Notes: a model not told the origin generated them from the letters alone. A stretch of 64,000 nt of DNA from Parasphingorhabdus cellanae (GCF_017498565.1 NZ_CP071794.1:3524001-3588000); one strand, 5' to 3'; positions 45,378 to 58,427 are shown, numbered from the stretch's first letter. Numbers and translations: made by a program.

Positions 45378-46450
45378 TCTGTATTTCTTCGCGCCGTTAC
45401 GATTTTTCTGACATTTTGTGATTGGCCCTTTGGCAAAATCATGACTTTTTTGCCGCTGGCAACGATGATCAGATTTTCTAAACCAAATGTTGTGATTTCA
45501 AGCCCATCAGAATGAATGAGGTTATCTTTCGATTCTACTGCGACAACGTCTCCAAATGTTACGTTGGATTGATCATCAGATTGACTGATTTCAAATAAGG
45601 AATCCCAACTTCCTACATCTGACCAGCCGGGGTTGATCGGAGTTACTGCTACTTTCTCGGCTTTTTCCATAATCGCATAATCAATCGAGTCTGATGGTGC
45701 ATTCGCGAAACTGGACTCATTCGGTTCTATCCGAGTTTGGTCTCTAGCCGCTTTTTCCATTGCATTTTTTGCAGCTTGCAACATTTCTGGCGCGTGCTGG
45801 GCCATGGCTTCCAAATAGGTATCTGCCCGAAACAGGAAAATACCAGCGTTCCAGTAATATCCGCCCTCGGCTAACATTTTTTCTGCATTGCTGTGGTTTG
45901 GCTTCTCTACAAAGCGCTGCGCAGCAAAGCTATTGGAACTGCCGATAACAGGCTCGCCTTGTTGAATATAACCATAGCCTGTTTCGGCACTGCGGGGTTC
46001 TATTCCGAAAGTAACCAACCAGCGGGCTTTTGCCAATGAAACCGACTGCCGGATTGCTTCTTGAAATGCCGGCACATCTTTGATGACATGGTCACTGGGC
46101 ATCACGAGCAAAAGGTTTTGCGGACGTCTGCAGGCGAGGGCAGCCAATGCAATGGCTGGAGCGGTATTTCTGGCGCAAGGTTCTAATATATGAGCTTGTA
46201 CCTCTGCACCAATTTCTCCCATCTGCTGTTCTGCAAGGTCTGCATGTTTCGCGCCACCGACTATGATTGGCAGGTCAAAAAGACTGGTGTCCTGGCAGCG
46301 TTCCAGCGTTAGCTGAAACATACTCAGAGAGCCGGTGAGATTAAGAAATTGTTTGGGCCGTTCATCCGTGGAAACCGGCCATAGACGTGTTCCAGAGCCA
46401 CCGGATAAGATAACGGGTGTAATCAGATTGTCTTCGCTCATTTCATTCAA
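45374..46450 (-). CDS. manC: Mannose-1-phosphate guanylyltransferase
   Basis: This is a 358-residue nucleotidyltransferase starting with the pyrophosphorylase signature VILSGGSGTRLWPVSTDERPKQFL. FVEKPNHSNAEKML and YWNAGIFLFRA, typical of GDP-mannose pyrophosphorylases, follow. It makes GDP-mannose from GTP and mannose-1-phosphate. It lacks the C-terminal isomerase domain of the bifunctional AlgA/ManC type; a separate isomerase gene lies immediately upstream. The protein is at the short end for the family but complete in its core. Confidence 0.93.
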   Translation of the reverse strand: MNEMSEDNLITPVILSGGSGTRLWPVSTDERPKQFLNLTGSLSMFQLTLERCQDTSLFDLPIIVGGAKHADLAEQQMGEIGAEVQAHILEPCARNTAPAIALAALACRRPQNLLLVMPSDHVIKDVPAFQEAIRQSVSLAKARWLVTFGIEPRSAETGYGYIQQGEPVIGSSNSFAAQRFVEKPNHSNAEKMLAEGGYYWNAGIFLFRADTYLEAMAQHAPEMLQAAKNAMEKAARDQTRIEPNESSFANAPSDSIDYAIMEKAEKVAVTPINPGWSDVGSWDSLFEISQSDDQSNVTFGDVVAVESKDNLIHSDGLEITTFGLENLIIVASGKKVMILPKGQSQNVRKIVTARRNTD

Positions 46451-46451
46451 C

Positions 46452-47254
46452 TCAATTCACGCTGCAAGCGATCAAAGATTTAATATTTTTCGACAGATCT
46501 ATTTCCGAAGCTTTGGTGCAAAGTCCACACTCACCAGCGTGAATGGCCTTGCCCCTGGCCATGACCTTTCCTTCCAACGGCAAAATCTGCCATTCTCCTG
46601 ACGCGGTACCTTTCAGCACGGCTTGATCGTTGCCGATGACTTGGAATAGTTTGAAATGCGGTCCATCAATCAGCTTTGCGGATTGGTCAGCCGCCGGTTC
46701 CTGATAATGTTTCATGTCGTAAGGCGTTAGTGTGGCAACGGAAAGAGCATCTTCCAAATGCAGTTCACGCGGACGGCCATAGTCGTACAATCTATAGGTT
46801 ATGTCAGCGTTTTGTTGCACCTCGATAAGCTGTATTCCCGGACCAATCGCGTGGATGGTGCCCGCTGGAATATAGTATAGATCGCCGGATTTAACCGGTT
46901 TCCAGTCGATAAGCTGTTCGATCTGACTACACGCAACGGCAGCATGTAACTTTGTTGCACTCACTTCCTTGGTGAGGCCGATCCCCAGTAAGGCATTTGG
47001 TTCGGCTCTCAATATGTACCAGCATTCTTCCTTGCCGCTAGGAAGGCCCTTCCGACGTGCCTGGCGATCATTGGGATGAACTTGTATGGACAGTTTTTCG
47101 CTGGTGAACAGATATTTGGTCAACAATTTCGGTGTAACACCCTTGGGCGGTTGAAACCAGATTTCGCCGATCTTGTTTTTTTGTTTGCCGCCAAATACCT
47201 TCGGCAAACTCGATTGCCCCAAGGTTTTGGAACGGATTTCTGTTTGAGTTTCAT
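46452..47254 (-). pseudogene. manA: Class I mannose-6-phosphate isomerase with N-terminal frameshift
   Basis: The main frame (46452-47222) encodes a type I phosphomannose isomerase without its normal N-terminus. It has the zinc-site motifs IQVHPNDRQA and GTIHAIGPGIQLIEVQQNADITYRLYDYGR. The missing start lies in another frame: ATG 47254 gives MKLKQKSVPKPWG, the expected family N-terminus with KPWG. Restoring one G in TTGGGGC near 47220 joins both into a 267-residue protein. It converts fructose-6-phosphate to mannose-6-phosphate for GDP-mannose. It is either a recent pseudogene or a homopolymer indel. It lies between ugd and manC on the same strand. Confidence 0.82.
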
Positions 47255-47271
47255 CAGTGCCTGCTTAAAGT

Positions 47272-48576
47272 TCAGTTACGCCCGATGCTGGTATATTCCA
47301 GCCCGCTTTTGGCGACATCTGTCGGATGATATATATTGCGCAAGTCAACCAATGTATTGCCAGACATTGCTGATGATAGTTTTGCGAGGTCGAGCGCGCG
47401 GAAGGCATCCCATTCCGTGACTATCACAACAGCATCAGCGCCTGTAGCGGCCTCGTAGCTGCTGTTCGTCATCGCTACACCCGGCATTATTTCGGCTGCA
47501 GCGTCCATTCCTTCCGGATCAAAAGCGCTAACCTCTGCGCCCGCATCCAATAGTGTTTGTGCGATTGCAATGGCAGGCGCATCACGCATATCATCTGTAT
47601 TGGGCTTGAAAGTCAGGCCGAGTAACGCAATTTTCTTTCCTCTTGCCTGACCGCCCAAGGCTTGGATGACTTTACGGCCCATAGCTCGCTTTCGTTGATC
47701 ATTGACTTGCACGACTGCTTCCACGATCCGCACAGGGCTCTCATTGTCCTGCGCAGTTTTTAATAGAGCCAAGGTATCCTTGGGAAAACAGCTACCGCCA
47801 TAGCCAGGGCCAGCATGCAAGAATTTCGAGCCTATACGATTATCTAAACCAATACCGCGAGAGACTTCCTGAACGTCCGCGCCAACTTTTTCGCACAAGT
47901 CGGCAATTTCATTGATGAATGTTATTTTGGTAGCAAGGAAAGCGTTAGCTGCGTATTTTGTAAGCTCAGCTGTGCGGCGACCGGTAAAGAGAATGGGGGA
48001 TTCGTTCAGGAACAATGGGCGATATATCTCGCTCATGACGTCCTTGGCCCATTCGATTTCAGCACCAATGACGATACGGTCGGGGCGTTTGAAATCGTCA
48101 ATGGCGGCGCCTTCGCGAAGAAATTCAGGATTAGATACCACTGCAAATTGATCGGAGTTAAGTTTTTTAGACAAAATTAACTCGACTTCGTCACCCGTGC
48201 CCACAGGTACTGTCGACTTCGTCACAACGACCGTAGGCTTAGTGATTGCTTCGGCAATTTCTTCGCTAGCGGCATAAACATAGCTCAGGTCAGCATGACC
48301 ATCTCCGCGACGTGAAGGTGTTCCGACCGCAATAAATACGGCATCACAATCTTTGACTGATTCTTTCAGATCGCCTGAAAAAGATAAGCGGTCGCCGCTG
48401 ACGTTGCGTTCGACGAGGCTGGCAAGGCCTGGTTCAAAAATTGGCATGATATTTTGATTCAGTTTCTCAATCTTGCCGGGGTCTTTGTCGACGCAGATGA
48501 CTTGATGGCCAAAGTCAGCAAAACATGCGCCAGAAACCAAGCCAACATAACCAGATCCGATCATTGCAATTTTCAT
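47272..48576 (-). CDS. ugd: UDP-glucose 6-dehydrogenase
   Basis: This is a 434-residue UDP-glucose/GDP-mannose dehydrogenase family protein. It has the NAD-binding start MKIAMIGSGYVGLVSGACFADFG, STVPVGTGDEV, the catalytic cysteine in GPGYGGSCFPKDT (Cys263), and GLTFKPNTDDMRDAP. The pattern fits UDP-glucose rather than GDP-mannose dehydrogenase. It makes UDP-glucuronate for surface polysaccharide. It lies 17 bases ahead of manA and probably heads a ugd-manA-manC operon. Confidence 0.92.
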   Translation of the reverse strand: MKIAMIGSGYVGLVSGACFADFGHQVICVDKDPGKIEKLNQNIMPIFEPGLASLVERNVSGDRLSFSGDLKESVKDCDAVFIAVGTPSRRGDGHADLSYVYAASEEIAEAITKPTVVVTKSTVPVGTGDEVELILSKKLNSDQFAVVSNPEFLREGAAIDDFKRPDRIVIGAEIEWAKDVMSEIYRPLFLNESPILFTGRRTAELTKYAANAFLATKITFINEIADLCEKVGADVQEVSRGIGLDNRIGSKFLHAGPGYGGSCFPKDTLALLKTAQDNESPVRIVEAVVQVNDQRKRAMGRKVIQALGGQARGKKIALLGLTFKPNTDDMRDAPAIAIAQTLLDAGAEVSAFDPEGMDAAAEIMPGVAMTNSSYEAATGADAVVIVTEWDAFRALDLAKLSSAMSGNTLVDLRNIYHPTDVAKSGLEYTSIGRN

Positions 48577-48886
48577 AGTGCTCCTTTGAAATTCTATTAC
48601 TTAAATCGTTTTTATACGTAATATCGCGCTTCTGGCCTGATCAACATTTATGGTCAAGCGCGGTAAATTAATCCGGCTTCTCTAAAGTGCGTTCTGTCCC
48701 TTCTTAGCAAAGGCTGGTAAAGATTTAATGTGCGCAAGAGATGCAGACCTAACCTAGTCGAAGTTCGAGAAAGATTTGCGACGTAATAAACGGTAGCTGA
48801 AATAGTTGGAAAATGCGATAGAAGCGGCTAATAAACAGAAACTCGAGCAGCATTTAGTATTTTAGTATTCGGGTATTACGGGGATT
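48577..48886. other. Divergent promoter region between ugd and the WbpM-type gene
   Basis: No gene is visible in 310 bases. The region is AT-rich and must contain the promoters of both divergent polysaccharide genes. I see no clear palindrome or riboswitch-like structure. Confidence 0.5.
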
Positions 48887-50808
48887 ATGACAATCGAGAC
48901 CATCACCGCCTTGATCACGGCTTTTTTGGCTAAAATTGCGAATATGGCGCGATGGAAAAAGCAACTCACTGTTGTATCCCTGGATATAATTCTTTGTATT
49001 CTATCAATAATCGTCGCTTACTCTCTGCGTATCGGCGTTTGGGTCTATTGGGACTTGGCTATACAGAAAGTCGTTGTCGGCTCGTTGCTGATATTGGCAC
49101 CGGTTTTCTACTATAGCGGTGTCTACAATGCGATTTTTCGCTATGCGGGCTCAGGAATGATGAAAACCCTTGTCAGGGCTTTTGTCATTTATTCTGTGCC
49201 GATGGTTTTGATTTTTTCTGTATTTGGGTTGGCAGGCGTGCCGCGGACAATTGGCGTAATCCAGCCGATAATCTTTTTTATCGCTGTCGGTTTTTCGCGC
49301 GTTATGGCCCGCTATTTGATGGTTGATATACTGGGTCGCAACCTTTTTGGGGGCAAGTCAAAACCGTTTTGATCTATGGTGCTGGGAGTGCGGGGCAACA
49401 GCTTGCATCCTCTATGCGTTCAGAGCCGGCCATGCGTTTGCGAGGCTATGTGGATGATGATCGCAGGTTAGACGGGCAAAAACTGGACGGCGACAGAGTT
49501 TTTTGGAGTGGTGACTTACCTGACGTAATCAGCAAATATGCAGTGACCGATATATTGCTGGCGTTGCCGAAGATATCTCGCAAAAAGCGCCGCGCCATCG
49601 TTGATCAAGTTCAAAAGTTTAAAGTTCACGTTCAGACCCTTCCGAACATGAAGGATATCATGGACGGACAGGTGTCATTTAACGACATTCGCGAACTAGA
49701 CATTGAAGACCTGCTGGGCCGGGAACCCGTTGCGCCCAATGATCTGCTGCTAGGCCGGACAATTGTTGGCAAAACAGTAATGGTGACCGGCGCCGGCGGT
49801 TCAATCGGCAGCGAGCTTTGTAGACAAATTACTCAGTCGGGAGTCCATAGGTTACTACTTTTTGAACTGTCAGAATTTTCGCTTTACGCCATCGAATCTG
49901 AGCTGAAGCGATACATAAAAAGCAGTGACCTTGAAAATATAGATATCATACCCGTGTTGGGCTCTGTCACGGACGCCAGACGCCTTCAAGAGACTCTGTC
50001 TTATTGGAAGCCCGACACAATTTTTCATGCCGCGGCTTATAAGCATGTACCGTTGGTTGAAGCGAACCCAGTAGAAGGTATCAGAAACAACGTCTTGGGT
50101 ACCTTCGAACTCGCCAATGCCGCGCATGCAGCGAACGTGAGCGATTTCATTCTGATCAGCACAGATAAAGCGGTTCGTCCGACGAATGTCATGGGCGCAA
50201 CAAAGCGAAGCGCTGAGCAAATTATACAAGCTTTTGCGGAAAAAAGTGAAACTAGGTTTTCGATGGTTCGCTTCGGCAATGTTCTGGGTTCAAGCGGCTC
50301 TGTCGTTCCTCTATTCCGCCAGCAGATCGAAATGGGAGGGCCGATAACACTGACGCATCGCAACGTTACACGCTATTTCATGACCATACCGGAAGCTGCG
50401 CAACTCGTCATCCAGGCTGGCGGTATGGCCAAGGGCGGTGAGGTATTCGTGCTGGATATGGGCAAAGCAGTACGGATTATCGATTTGGCGAATACAATGG
50501 TTCAACTTTCCGGCTTAACGGTTCGAAGCGAAGCTAACCCGGATGGAGATATTGAAATTCAGGAAATCGGGATGCGTCCGGGCGAAAAGCTATATGAAGA
50601 GCTAATCATCGGTAATAATCCTAAGTCTACGGTCCATAATCGCATTATGATGGCGCGCGAGAATCACCTAGACCAGGCTGATCTGGATCAATTGGTCGAT
50701 GGTTTTAGAAAATGCCGTGAATCAGGTGAGGCAATCGCGCTTCTGAAAAAAATGGTCCCGGAATTTGATCACAAACGCGATAATGAAGAGGTGGAAATAG
50801 CCTCCTGA
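48887..50808 (+). pseudogene. WbpM/CapD-type nucleotide-sugar 4,6-dehydratase split by a frameshift
   Basis: Two frames together form one membrane-anchored dehydratase. The first (48887-49372) encodes four N-terminal membrane helices and ends KSKPF-stop. The second (from about 49369 to 50808) starts LIYGAGSAGQQL and continues with the Rossmann motif VTGAGGSIGSELCRQI, the catalytic region FHAAAYKHVPLVEANP, and RFGNVLGSSGSV. Adding one G near 49366 (CCGTTTTG to CCGGTTTTG) restores KPVLIYGAG and a protein of about 640 residues, the normal size of WbpM/FlaA1-like UDP-GlcNAc 4,6-dehydratases. It makes a 6-deoxy-4-keto sugar precursor for O-antigen or capsule. It is a recent pseudogene or an indel. 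Confidence 0.88.
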
Positions 50809-50832
50809 TTATTTCGCTATTGATAGCACGAG

Positions 50833-51561
50833 TTAAAGTGCCTTCACTAAGTCTAAAACTCGATTTGAATCTTGACGATGGCAGATCAACAAATCGGGCA
50901 AATATGTTTCTTCTTGGTTGTAACGTAACGGGCCGCCATCAATGCGGGAACAATGCAAACCATGCGCCTCGGCTACCGCAACTGGTGCGCAATTATCCCA
51001 TTCATATTGCCCGCCGGAATGAAGATAAATATCCGCTTCCCCTCGAACAATAGCCATCGCTTTTGCCCCCGCAGAGCCCATCGGAATAAGGTCAGCATCC
51101 AATATTTCTGAAACTGCAACGGCTTCTTTGGCTGGCCGGGACCGGCTAACCACCATACGCAGTTTGCTGTTACGAGCGGGTGAAGCGATCGGCAGGTCGC
51201 TACGCAAAGTTAAATCAAGACTCGGTAGAGCGACCGCACCGATTGTAGCGCTCCCCTCTATGGCAAGCGCGATATGGACCGCCCAATCACTGCGGCCTTC
51301 ACCATATTCCCGGGTTCCATCGACAGGATCAATGATCCAGACCCGATCTTTTTCCAGCCGACCACGGGTATCTTTGCTTTCCTCGGATAACAAGCCATCG
51401 TCAGGACGCTGGTCTCGCAAAGCTGCGATAAGCATATCATTTGCCGCTTTGTCTCCAGCGTTACCAAGCTCTCGTCCCGTCAAAACCGAGCTGTCGCGCA
51501 GCTTCAATAGCAATGCGCCAGCATCCTCCGCCAGCTTTGCAGCCAATTCAGCATCTGTCAT
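50833..51561 (-). CDS. cysQ: 3'(2'),5'-bisphosphate nucleotidase CysQ
   Basis: The predicted 242-residue protein belongs to the inositol-monophosphatase-like family. It has the metal-binding motifs [19 protein letters not shown] and the C-terminal [16 protein letters not shown]. CysQ removes the 3'-phosphate of PAP released after sulfate reduction, or of PAPS. ATG 51561 overlaps the stop of cysNC (ATGA) and sets the start; an in-frame TTG at 51576 is less likely. It is the third gene of the sulfate-activation operon. Confidence 0.93.
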   Translation of the reverse strand: MTDAELAAKLAEDAGALLLKLRDSSVLTGRELGNAGDKAANDMLIAALRDQRPDDGLLSEESKDTRGRLEKDRVWIIDPVDGTREYGEGRSDWAVHIALAIEGSATIGAVALPSLDLTLRSDLPIASPARNSKLRMVVSRSRPAKEAVAVSEILDADLIPMGSAGAKAMAIVRGEADIYLHSGGQYEWDNCAPVAVAEAHGLHCSRIDGGPLRYNQEETYLPDLLICHRQDSNRVLDLVKAL

Positions 51562-53498
51562 ATCGTATAGGACCAACTACCGACTATTTTGTCCACGATA
51601 ATTTCGGCAGCCTCTTCAGGGCTCATCTTGGTGGTATCAATCCGCATTTCTGCATTTTCCGGGATTTCATAGTCGCTATCGATACCGGTGAAATTTTTTA
51701 GCTCGCCAGCACGCGCTTTCTTGTAAAGACCTTTGACATCACGTTCTTCCGCTACAGAAAGCGGTGTATCAACGAAAATCTCGATAAACTCGTCGTTCGG
51801 CAACATGGATCGCACCAGCTGTCGTTCCGCTCGGAACGGAGAGATAAAGGCCGTGAGGACAATCAGTCCTGCATCCGCCATCAACTTCGCGACTTCTCCG
51901 ATACGGCGGATATTTTCCACCCGATCAACATCTGTAAACCCCAAATCCTTGTTCAATCCATGTCGCACATTATCGCCATCCAGAAGAAAACTGTGCTTTC
52001 CGAGGGCGTACAGGCGTTTTTCAACCATATTGGCAATAGTTGATTTACCGGAACCGGATAAGCCAGTGAACCAGACCACCCGTGGTTCTTGGCGTTTTTG
52101 CAAGGCATGAGCGGCGCGGTCAATATCAACATCCTGCCAATGGACATTTTGTGATCGCCGTAAGCAGAAGTGCAGCATTCCTGCGGCAACCGTTGCGTTG
52201 CTGATCTTGTCGATCAGGATGAAACCGCCCAGATCACGATTGTCCGCATAGGGTTCAAATATAATCGGCCGGTCCGTGGCAATCTCCGCTACACCAATGC
52301 CATTGAGGTCGAGCGTTTTGGCGGCGAGTTGCTCCATATTATTGACATTGACCTGATATTTTGGCGGTTGAACCGTGGCGCTGACAAATTGCGTGCCGAT
52401 CTTCATCCAATAGCTTCGACCTGGCAAAAGTTCAGATTCATCCATCCAGACAATGGTCGTCTCAAACTGATCCGCAACTTGCGGCGGCGCATCAACAGCT
52501 GCGACGACATCCCCGCGAGAGCAATCAATCTCATCCGCCAGCGTTAGCGTGACCGATTGTCCTGCGACGGCCTCGTCAAGATCGCCGTCGAACGTCACGA
52601 TACGTTTTACAGTACTTGTCTTACCCGACGGCAAGATGCGAACCGGATCGCCGGGTTTGACGGTTCCACCGGATATTTGTCCGCTAAAGCCACGAAAATC
52701 GAGATTGGGCCGGTTAACCCATTGTACGGCCATGCGAAGCGGGCGCGCTTGATTGGCCGTTACCATCACTTCGACATTTTCGAGATGCTCCACCAAAGCT
52801 GGACCTTTATACCATGGCGTATTATCCGATTTACTGGTGATATTGTCTCCAGCCAAACCGGAAATCGGCATGGGTGTGAAGGCTTCTATGCCGATTTCCT
52901 TAGCAAAAGCGGTGTAGTCGGCGATGATGTCGTCATAAACGGCTTGGTCATATCCGACCAGATCCATTTTGTTCACGGCGACAACGAGATGTTTGATGCC
53001 GATCAAATGCGCCAAATAGCTATGCCGACGCGTCTGGGTTAAAATGCCTTGCCGGGCGTCGATCAATATCACTGCAAGATCAGCAGTGGAGGCGCCAGTT
53101 ACCATATTACGTGTATATTGCTCGTGACCCGGCGTGTCCGCGACAATGAACTTGCGCTTTTCTGTCGCGAAGAAGCGATAAGCAACGTCAATGGTTATGC
53201 CCTGTTCGCGTTCGGCGGCCAGTCCGTCGACGAGAAGAGCGAAATCAATCTCTTGACCTTGTGTACCAACCTTTTTGCTGTCTGCTTCCAATGTCGCGAG
53301 TTGGTCTTCAAAGATCATCTTTGAATCATAAAGCAAACGGCCAATTAAAGTTGATTTGCCGTCATCAACCGAGCCGCAGGTAATGAAGCGCAGCATTGTC
53401 TTATGTTGATGGGCTTCCAGATAGGTATCAATATCTTCGGCAATGAGGGCATCGGTCTCATAGATCGTGTCAGCATCGATATTTTCAGAATGAACCAT
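51558..53498 (-). CDS. cysNC: Bifunctional sulfate adenylyltransferase subunit 1 / adenylylsulfate kinase
   Basis: This is a 646-residue fusion. The N-terminal part is an EF-Tu-like GTPase with P-loop GSVDDGKST (about residues 42-50), [12 protein letters not shown] and NKMDLV. The C-terminal part is APS kinase with P-loop GLSGSGKST (479-487) and the [15 protein letters not shown] motif. It activates sulfate to APS with CysD and then phosphorylates it to PAPS. The ATG overlaps the cysD stop by one base. The fused form is common in alphaproteobacteria. Confidence 0.96.
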   Translation of the reverse strand: MVHSENIDADTIYETDALIAEDIDTYLEAHQHKTMLRFITCGSVDDGKSTLIGRLLYDSKMIFEDQLATLEADSKKVGTQGQEIDFALLVDGLAAEREQGITIDVAYRFFATEKRKFIVADTPGHEQYTRNMVTGASTADLAVILIDARQGILTQTRRHSYLAHLIGIKHLVVAVNKMDLVGYDQAVYDDIIADYTAFAKEIGIEAFTPMPISGLAGDNITSKSDNTPWYKGPALVEHLENVEVMVTANQARPLRMAVQWVNRPNLDFRGFSGQISGGTVKPGDPVRILPSGKTSTVKRIVTFDGDLDEAVAGQSVTLTLADEIDCSRGDVVAAVDAPPQVADQFETTIVWMDESELLPGRSYWMKIGTQFVSATVQPPKYQVNVNNMEQLAAKTLDLNGIGVAEIATDRPIIFEPYADNRDLGGFILIDKISNATVAAGMLHFCLRRSQNVHWQDVDIDRAAHALQKRQEPRVVWFTGLSGSGKSTIANMVEKRLYALGKHSFLLDGDNVRHGLNKDLGFTDVDRVENIRRIGEVAKLMADAGLIVLTAFISPFRAERQLVRSMLPNDEFIEIFVDTPLSVAEERDVKGLYKKARAGELKNFTGIDSDYEIPENAEMRIDTTKMSPEEAAEIIVDKIVGSWSYTI

Positions 53499-54421
53499 CA
53501 GAAATATCCTTCCTGCTTTTTCTTTTCCATCGAGGCCGCTTGATCATGATCAATGGCTCGACCCTGACGTTCCGACGTTGTGGTCAGCAGCATTTCTTGA
53601 ATGATCTGGGGTAGGGTGGTAGCTTCACTTTCGACCGCTCCGGTTAACGGATAGCAGCCAAGCGTCCGAAAGCGTATCGAGCGCTCGACCGGCTTTTCTC
53701 CCTCTTCAAACCGGAAACGATCATCGTCAACCATCAACAGCATTCCATCGCGCTCTATCGTCGGACGAGGCGCTGAGAAATAGAGCGGTACAATCTCGAT
53801 ATTTTCCAGGTGGATATATTGCCAGATGTCGAGTTCGGTCCAGTTGGACAGAGGAAAAACTCTTATGGTTTCGCCCTTGGCCTTGCGGGTATTATAGACT
53901 TTCCAAAGCTCCGGCCGCTGATTTTTGGGGTCCCAGCGATGGTTGGCAGAACGGAAAGAAAATATCCGTTCCTTGGCTCTGCTTTTTTCCTCATCCCGCC
54001 GCGCGCCGCCAAAGGCAGCATCAAAACCATGCTGGTCCAATGCCTGCTTCAGGCCCTCGGTCTTCCACATATCAGTGTGTAAAGCGCCATGGTCGAAGGG
54101 GTTTATGCCTCGTTCCTTGGCCTCGGGATTTTGATGAACCAGCAATTCCATGCCAGCATCCCGAGCGGATTTTTCACGAAGCTTGTACATTTCCTGAAAT
54201 TTCCACGTAGTATCCACGTGGAGGAGCGGGAATGGGGGAGGGGAAGGGAAAAATGCCTTTTTCGCCAGGTGCAGCATCACCGCACTGTCCTTACCTACCG
54301 AATAAAGCATTACAGGTTTTGCGGTCTCCGCCGCAACCTCACGCATGATGTGTATCGCTTCCGATTCGAGGCGCTGGAGATGGGTGAGGGGCATTGGAAT
54401 TATGCTTTCATCAATTGTCAC
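53498..54421 (-). CDS. cysD: Sulfate adenylyltransferase subunit 2 CysD
   Basis: This protein of up to 307 residues is an adenine-nucleotide alpha-hydrolase-type enzyme with the PP-loop [44 protein letters not shown] and [13 protein letters not shown], all characteristic of CysD. It makes APS from ATP and sulfate, driven by the CysN GTPase. The start may be GTG 54421 or ATG 54394 ([10 protein letters not shown]); neither has a strong ribosome-binding site. It is the first gene of cysD-cysNC-cysQ. Confidence 0.95.
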   Translation of the reverse strand: MTIDESIIPMPLTHLQRLESEAIHIMREVAAETAKPVMLYSVGKDSAVMLHLAKKAFFPSPPPFPLLHVDTTWKFQEMYKLREKSARDAGMELLVHQNPEAKERGINPFDHGALHTDMWKTEGLKQALDQHGFDAAFGGARRDEEKSRAKERIFSFRSANHRWDPKNQRPELWKVYNTRKAKGETIRVFPLSNWTELDIWQYIHLENIEIVPLYFSAPRPTIERDGMLLMVDDDRFRFEEGEKPVERSIRFRTLGCYPLTGAVESEATTLPQIIQEMLLTTTSERQGRAIDHDQAASMEKKKQEGYF

Positions 54422-54591
54422 TTTGAGATGCTTGCAGCGGGGACTGCATCATCAAGGTCCAACTATATAACGAACTTGCTGCGCAATGGCTGGCAAGATT
54501 TTCTAATTATCGATAAACATCGCTTGTACCATGTTTTTGAGATGATTGGTCAAATCCTGAGGGACCAGCCGTTCGCGACAATATATTTAGC

Positions 54592-56643
<2,052 letters not shown>

Positions 56644-56781
56644 TCAGCCTATTATCGTATCTGTTAGGCTCAGGCGGCCGCTCCAGTACTTGACATCCTA
56701 GGCCATAGATTGCGCTGGCATTGACAAAATGGGCAAGCGCTTTCTTAATCTAATCAATTTTAGGATTCGATCGGGGCTAAA

Positions 56782-57360
56782 TTGACTTCAAGGAAACATA
56801 CTGATTCCCGGGATAAGGGTAGTTCCAATTTGGGCAATGATGAAACCAATGGCTCGTCATCGCATAATGATCTGACAGAGCTTTTTGCTCAATTTCAATT
56901 CCCTCTGGAAAAATACTTCCGGAAAAGGGTTTATAATCAAAATGAAGTGGAGGACCTGGTTCAGGATGTTTTCTACCGGCTGACATCCCGCACCGATAAT
57001 GCGGATTTGGAACGCCCGGAAGCGTTTATTTTTCAGATCGCAGCGAATTTATTGCGCGACAAGGCGCGGCGTGAAGCTACCAAGCGGGCATTTACCAAAC
57101 AATTATCTGACCAAAATGAAAATGCTTTTGAGGAACTTTCTCCCGAGCGCGTCCTATTGGGTAAAGAGAAAGTAGTGGCGCTGAAAAACGCATTGAACGA
57201 ATTGCCTGAACGCACCCGGACCGTTTTCCTGCTGCACAGGTTTGAAGAGTTTAAATATCGCGAGATAGCGCAGCAATTGGGTATATCGATGAGTTCAGTT
57301 GAAAAGCATATGATGGATGCCATAAAGCATCTTACGCATCGTTTGGGGTCGTCAGAATGA
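56782..57360 (+). CDS. ECF-type RNA polymerase sigma factor (FecI-like)
   Basis: This is a protein of about 192 residues. Sigma region 2 contains VEDLVQDVFYRLTSRTDNADLERPEAFIFQIAANLLRD, and region 4 contains LNELPERTRTVFLLHRFEEFKYREIAQQLGISMSSVEKHMMDAI, typical of FecI-like factors. No ATG is available in frame at the N-terminus; TTG 56782 is the best start I see, with a weak upstream site. It overlaps the FecR gene and very likely directs transcription of the TonB receptor gene downstream. Confidence 0.9.
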   Translation: MTSRKHTDSRDKGSSNLGNDETNGSSSHNDLTELFAQFQFPLEKYFRKRVYNQNEVEDLVQDVFYRLTSRTDNADLERPEAFIFQIAANLLRDKARREATKRAFTKQLSDQNENAFEELSPERVLLGKEKVVALKNALNELPERTRTVFLLHRFEEFKYREIAQQLGISMSSVEKHMMDAIKHLTHRLGSSE

Positions 57361-58427
57361 AAGACCCCCACTCCATAAACGCGTTGCACGCAAATAATAA
57401 TGTTGAGGAACAGGCGGCTTATTGGTTTGCGCGCTTACGCGCCGACAATGCGAGTAAAGGAGATCAGCGGCGGTTTAAATCCTGGCTTGAAGAGTCTCCG
57501 CGCCATGCCGAGGCATATGCTTTGCAAGAAGAGGTCTGGGCGGCGATGCAAGACAGCGCGGTTGATGATGATATCTTGGCGATGCGTCAAAATGCTTTGG
57601 GCATGTCTGCAACCTCAAATGATAACCGCTGGCTCAAATATGGGGCTATTGCTGCTTCGCTCTTGGTGGCCGCGGTTTCTTTAATAGTGCTGAACCCATT
57701 CGGATATTTGGATGGATCTGACTTTTCTGATCCGGCAGAACAACTGGCGCAATCCGAACCGCAATCATCACCGATTTACAAAACTGCCGTTGGTCAAAGA
57801 TCGACGGTGAACCTACCGGATGGTTCCGTGGTCGAATTAAATACAGACAGCCTGATCCAGATCAATTTCAGTGATGATAAGCGCGATCTCATTTTGCTGC
57901 GCGGTGAAGCGCTGTTCGATGTAGCAAAAGATGAAAGTCGGCCCTTTGTTGTAGAGGCGGACGGCAAGTTGATCACTGCTATTGGTACAACCTTCTCCGT
58001 TCGGCGAGCCGATGATGAGATACGTGTGACCCTGATAGAAGGAATTGTTACAGTTGATAAGGAGGATAGTGAGGGCGGCAACCCTGACGCTGTTAACAAA
58101 AAACAACTGCGGCCAGGCGAACAGTTGGTCGCATTGGGTGATCAACCGTTTAAGGTGAATGCGATTAACACGGATGCCGCAACAAGTTGGAAAGATGGTA
58201 GGCTGATCTTCGATAATGAACCGCTGGGAACTATCATACAAGAAGTGAACCGTTATTCCACGCGCAAGCTGGTCGTCGGCGATCCGACATTGTCCGATAT
58301 GCGGGTTAGCGGTATTTTCCAGGTTGGTTCCGTCGACAGTTTTGCCGCTGCTTTAGAGGCTTCTTTTCCTGTCGCACACAACGCGCAGTCTGATAAAGAT
58401 GATATTGTTCTGAGCTGGAAAGAATAG
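57357..58427 (+). CDS. FecR-type transmembrane anti-sigma regulator
   Basis: This is a 356-residue protein. It has an N-terminal cytoplasmic part with WFARLRADNASKGDQRRFKSWLEESPRHAEAY, one membrane helix (YGAIAASLLVAAVSLIVLN, about residues 96-114), and a periplasmic FecR domain with GQRSTVNLPDGSVVELNTDS and FVVEADGKLITAIGTTFSVR, followed by a C-terminal secretin-like part. It passes the signal from the STN domain of the receptor to the sigma factor. ATGA overlap with the sigma gene shows coupling. Confidence 0.93.
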   Translation: MKDPHSINALHANNNVEEQAAYWFARLRADNASKGDQRRFKSWLEESPRHAEAYALQEEVWAAMQDSAVDDDILAMRQNALGMSATSNDNRWLKYGAIAASLLVAAVSLIVLNPFGYLDGSDFSDPAEQLAQSEPQSSPIYKTAVGQRSTVNLPDGSVVELNTDSLIQINFSDDKRDLILLRGEALFDVAKDESRPFVVEADGKLITAIGTTFSVRRADDEIRVTLIEGIVTVDKEDSEGGNPDAVNKKQLRPGEQLVALGDQPFKVNAINTDAATSWKDGRLIFDNEPLGTIIQEVNRYSTRKLVVGDPTLSDMRVSGIFQVGSVDSFAAALEASFPVAHNAQSDKDDIVLSWKE

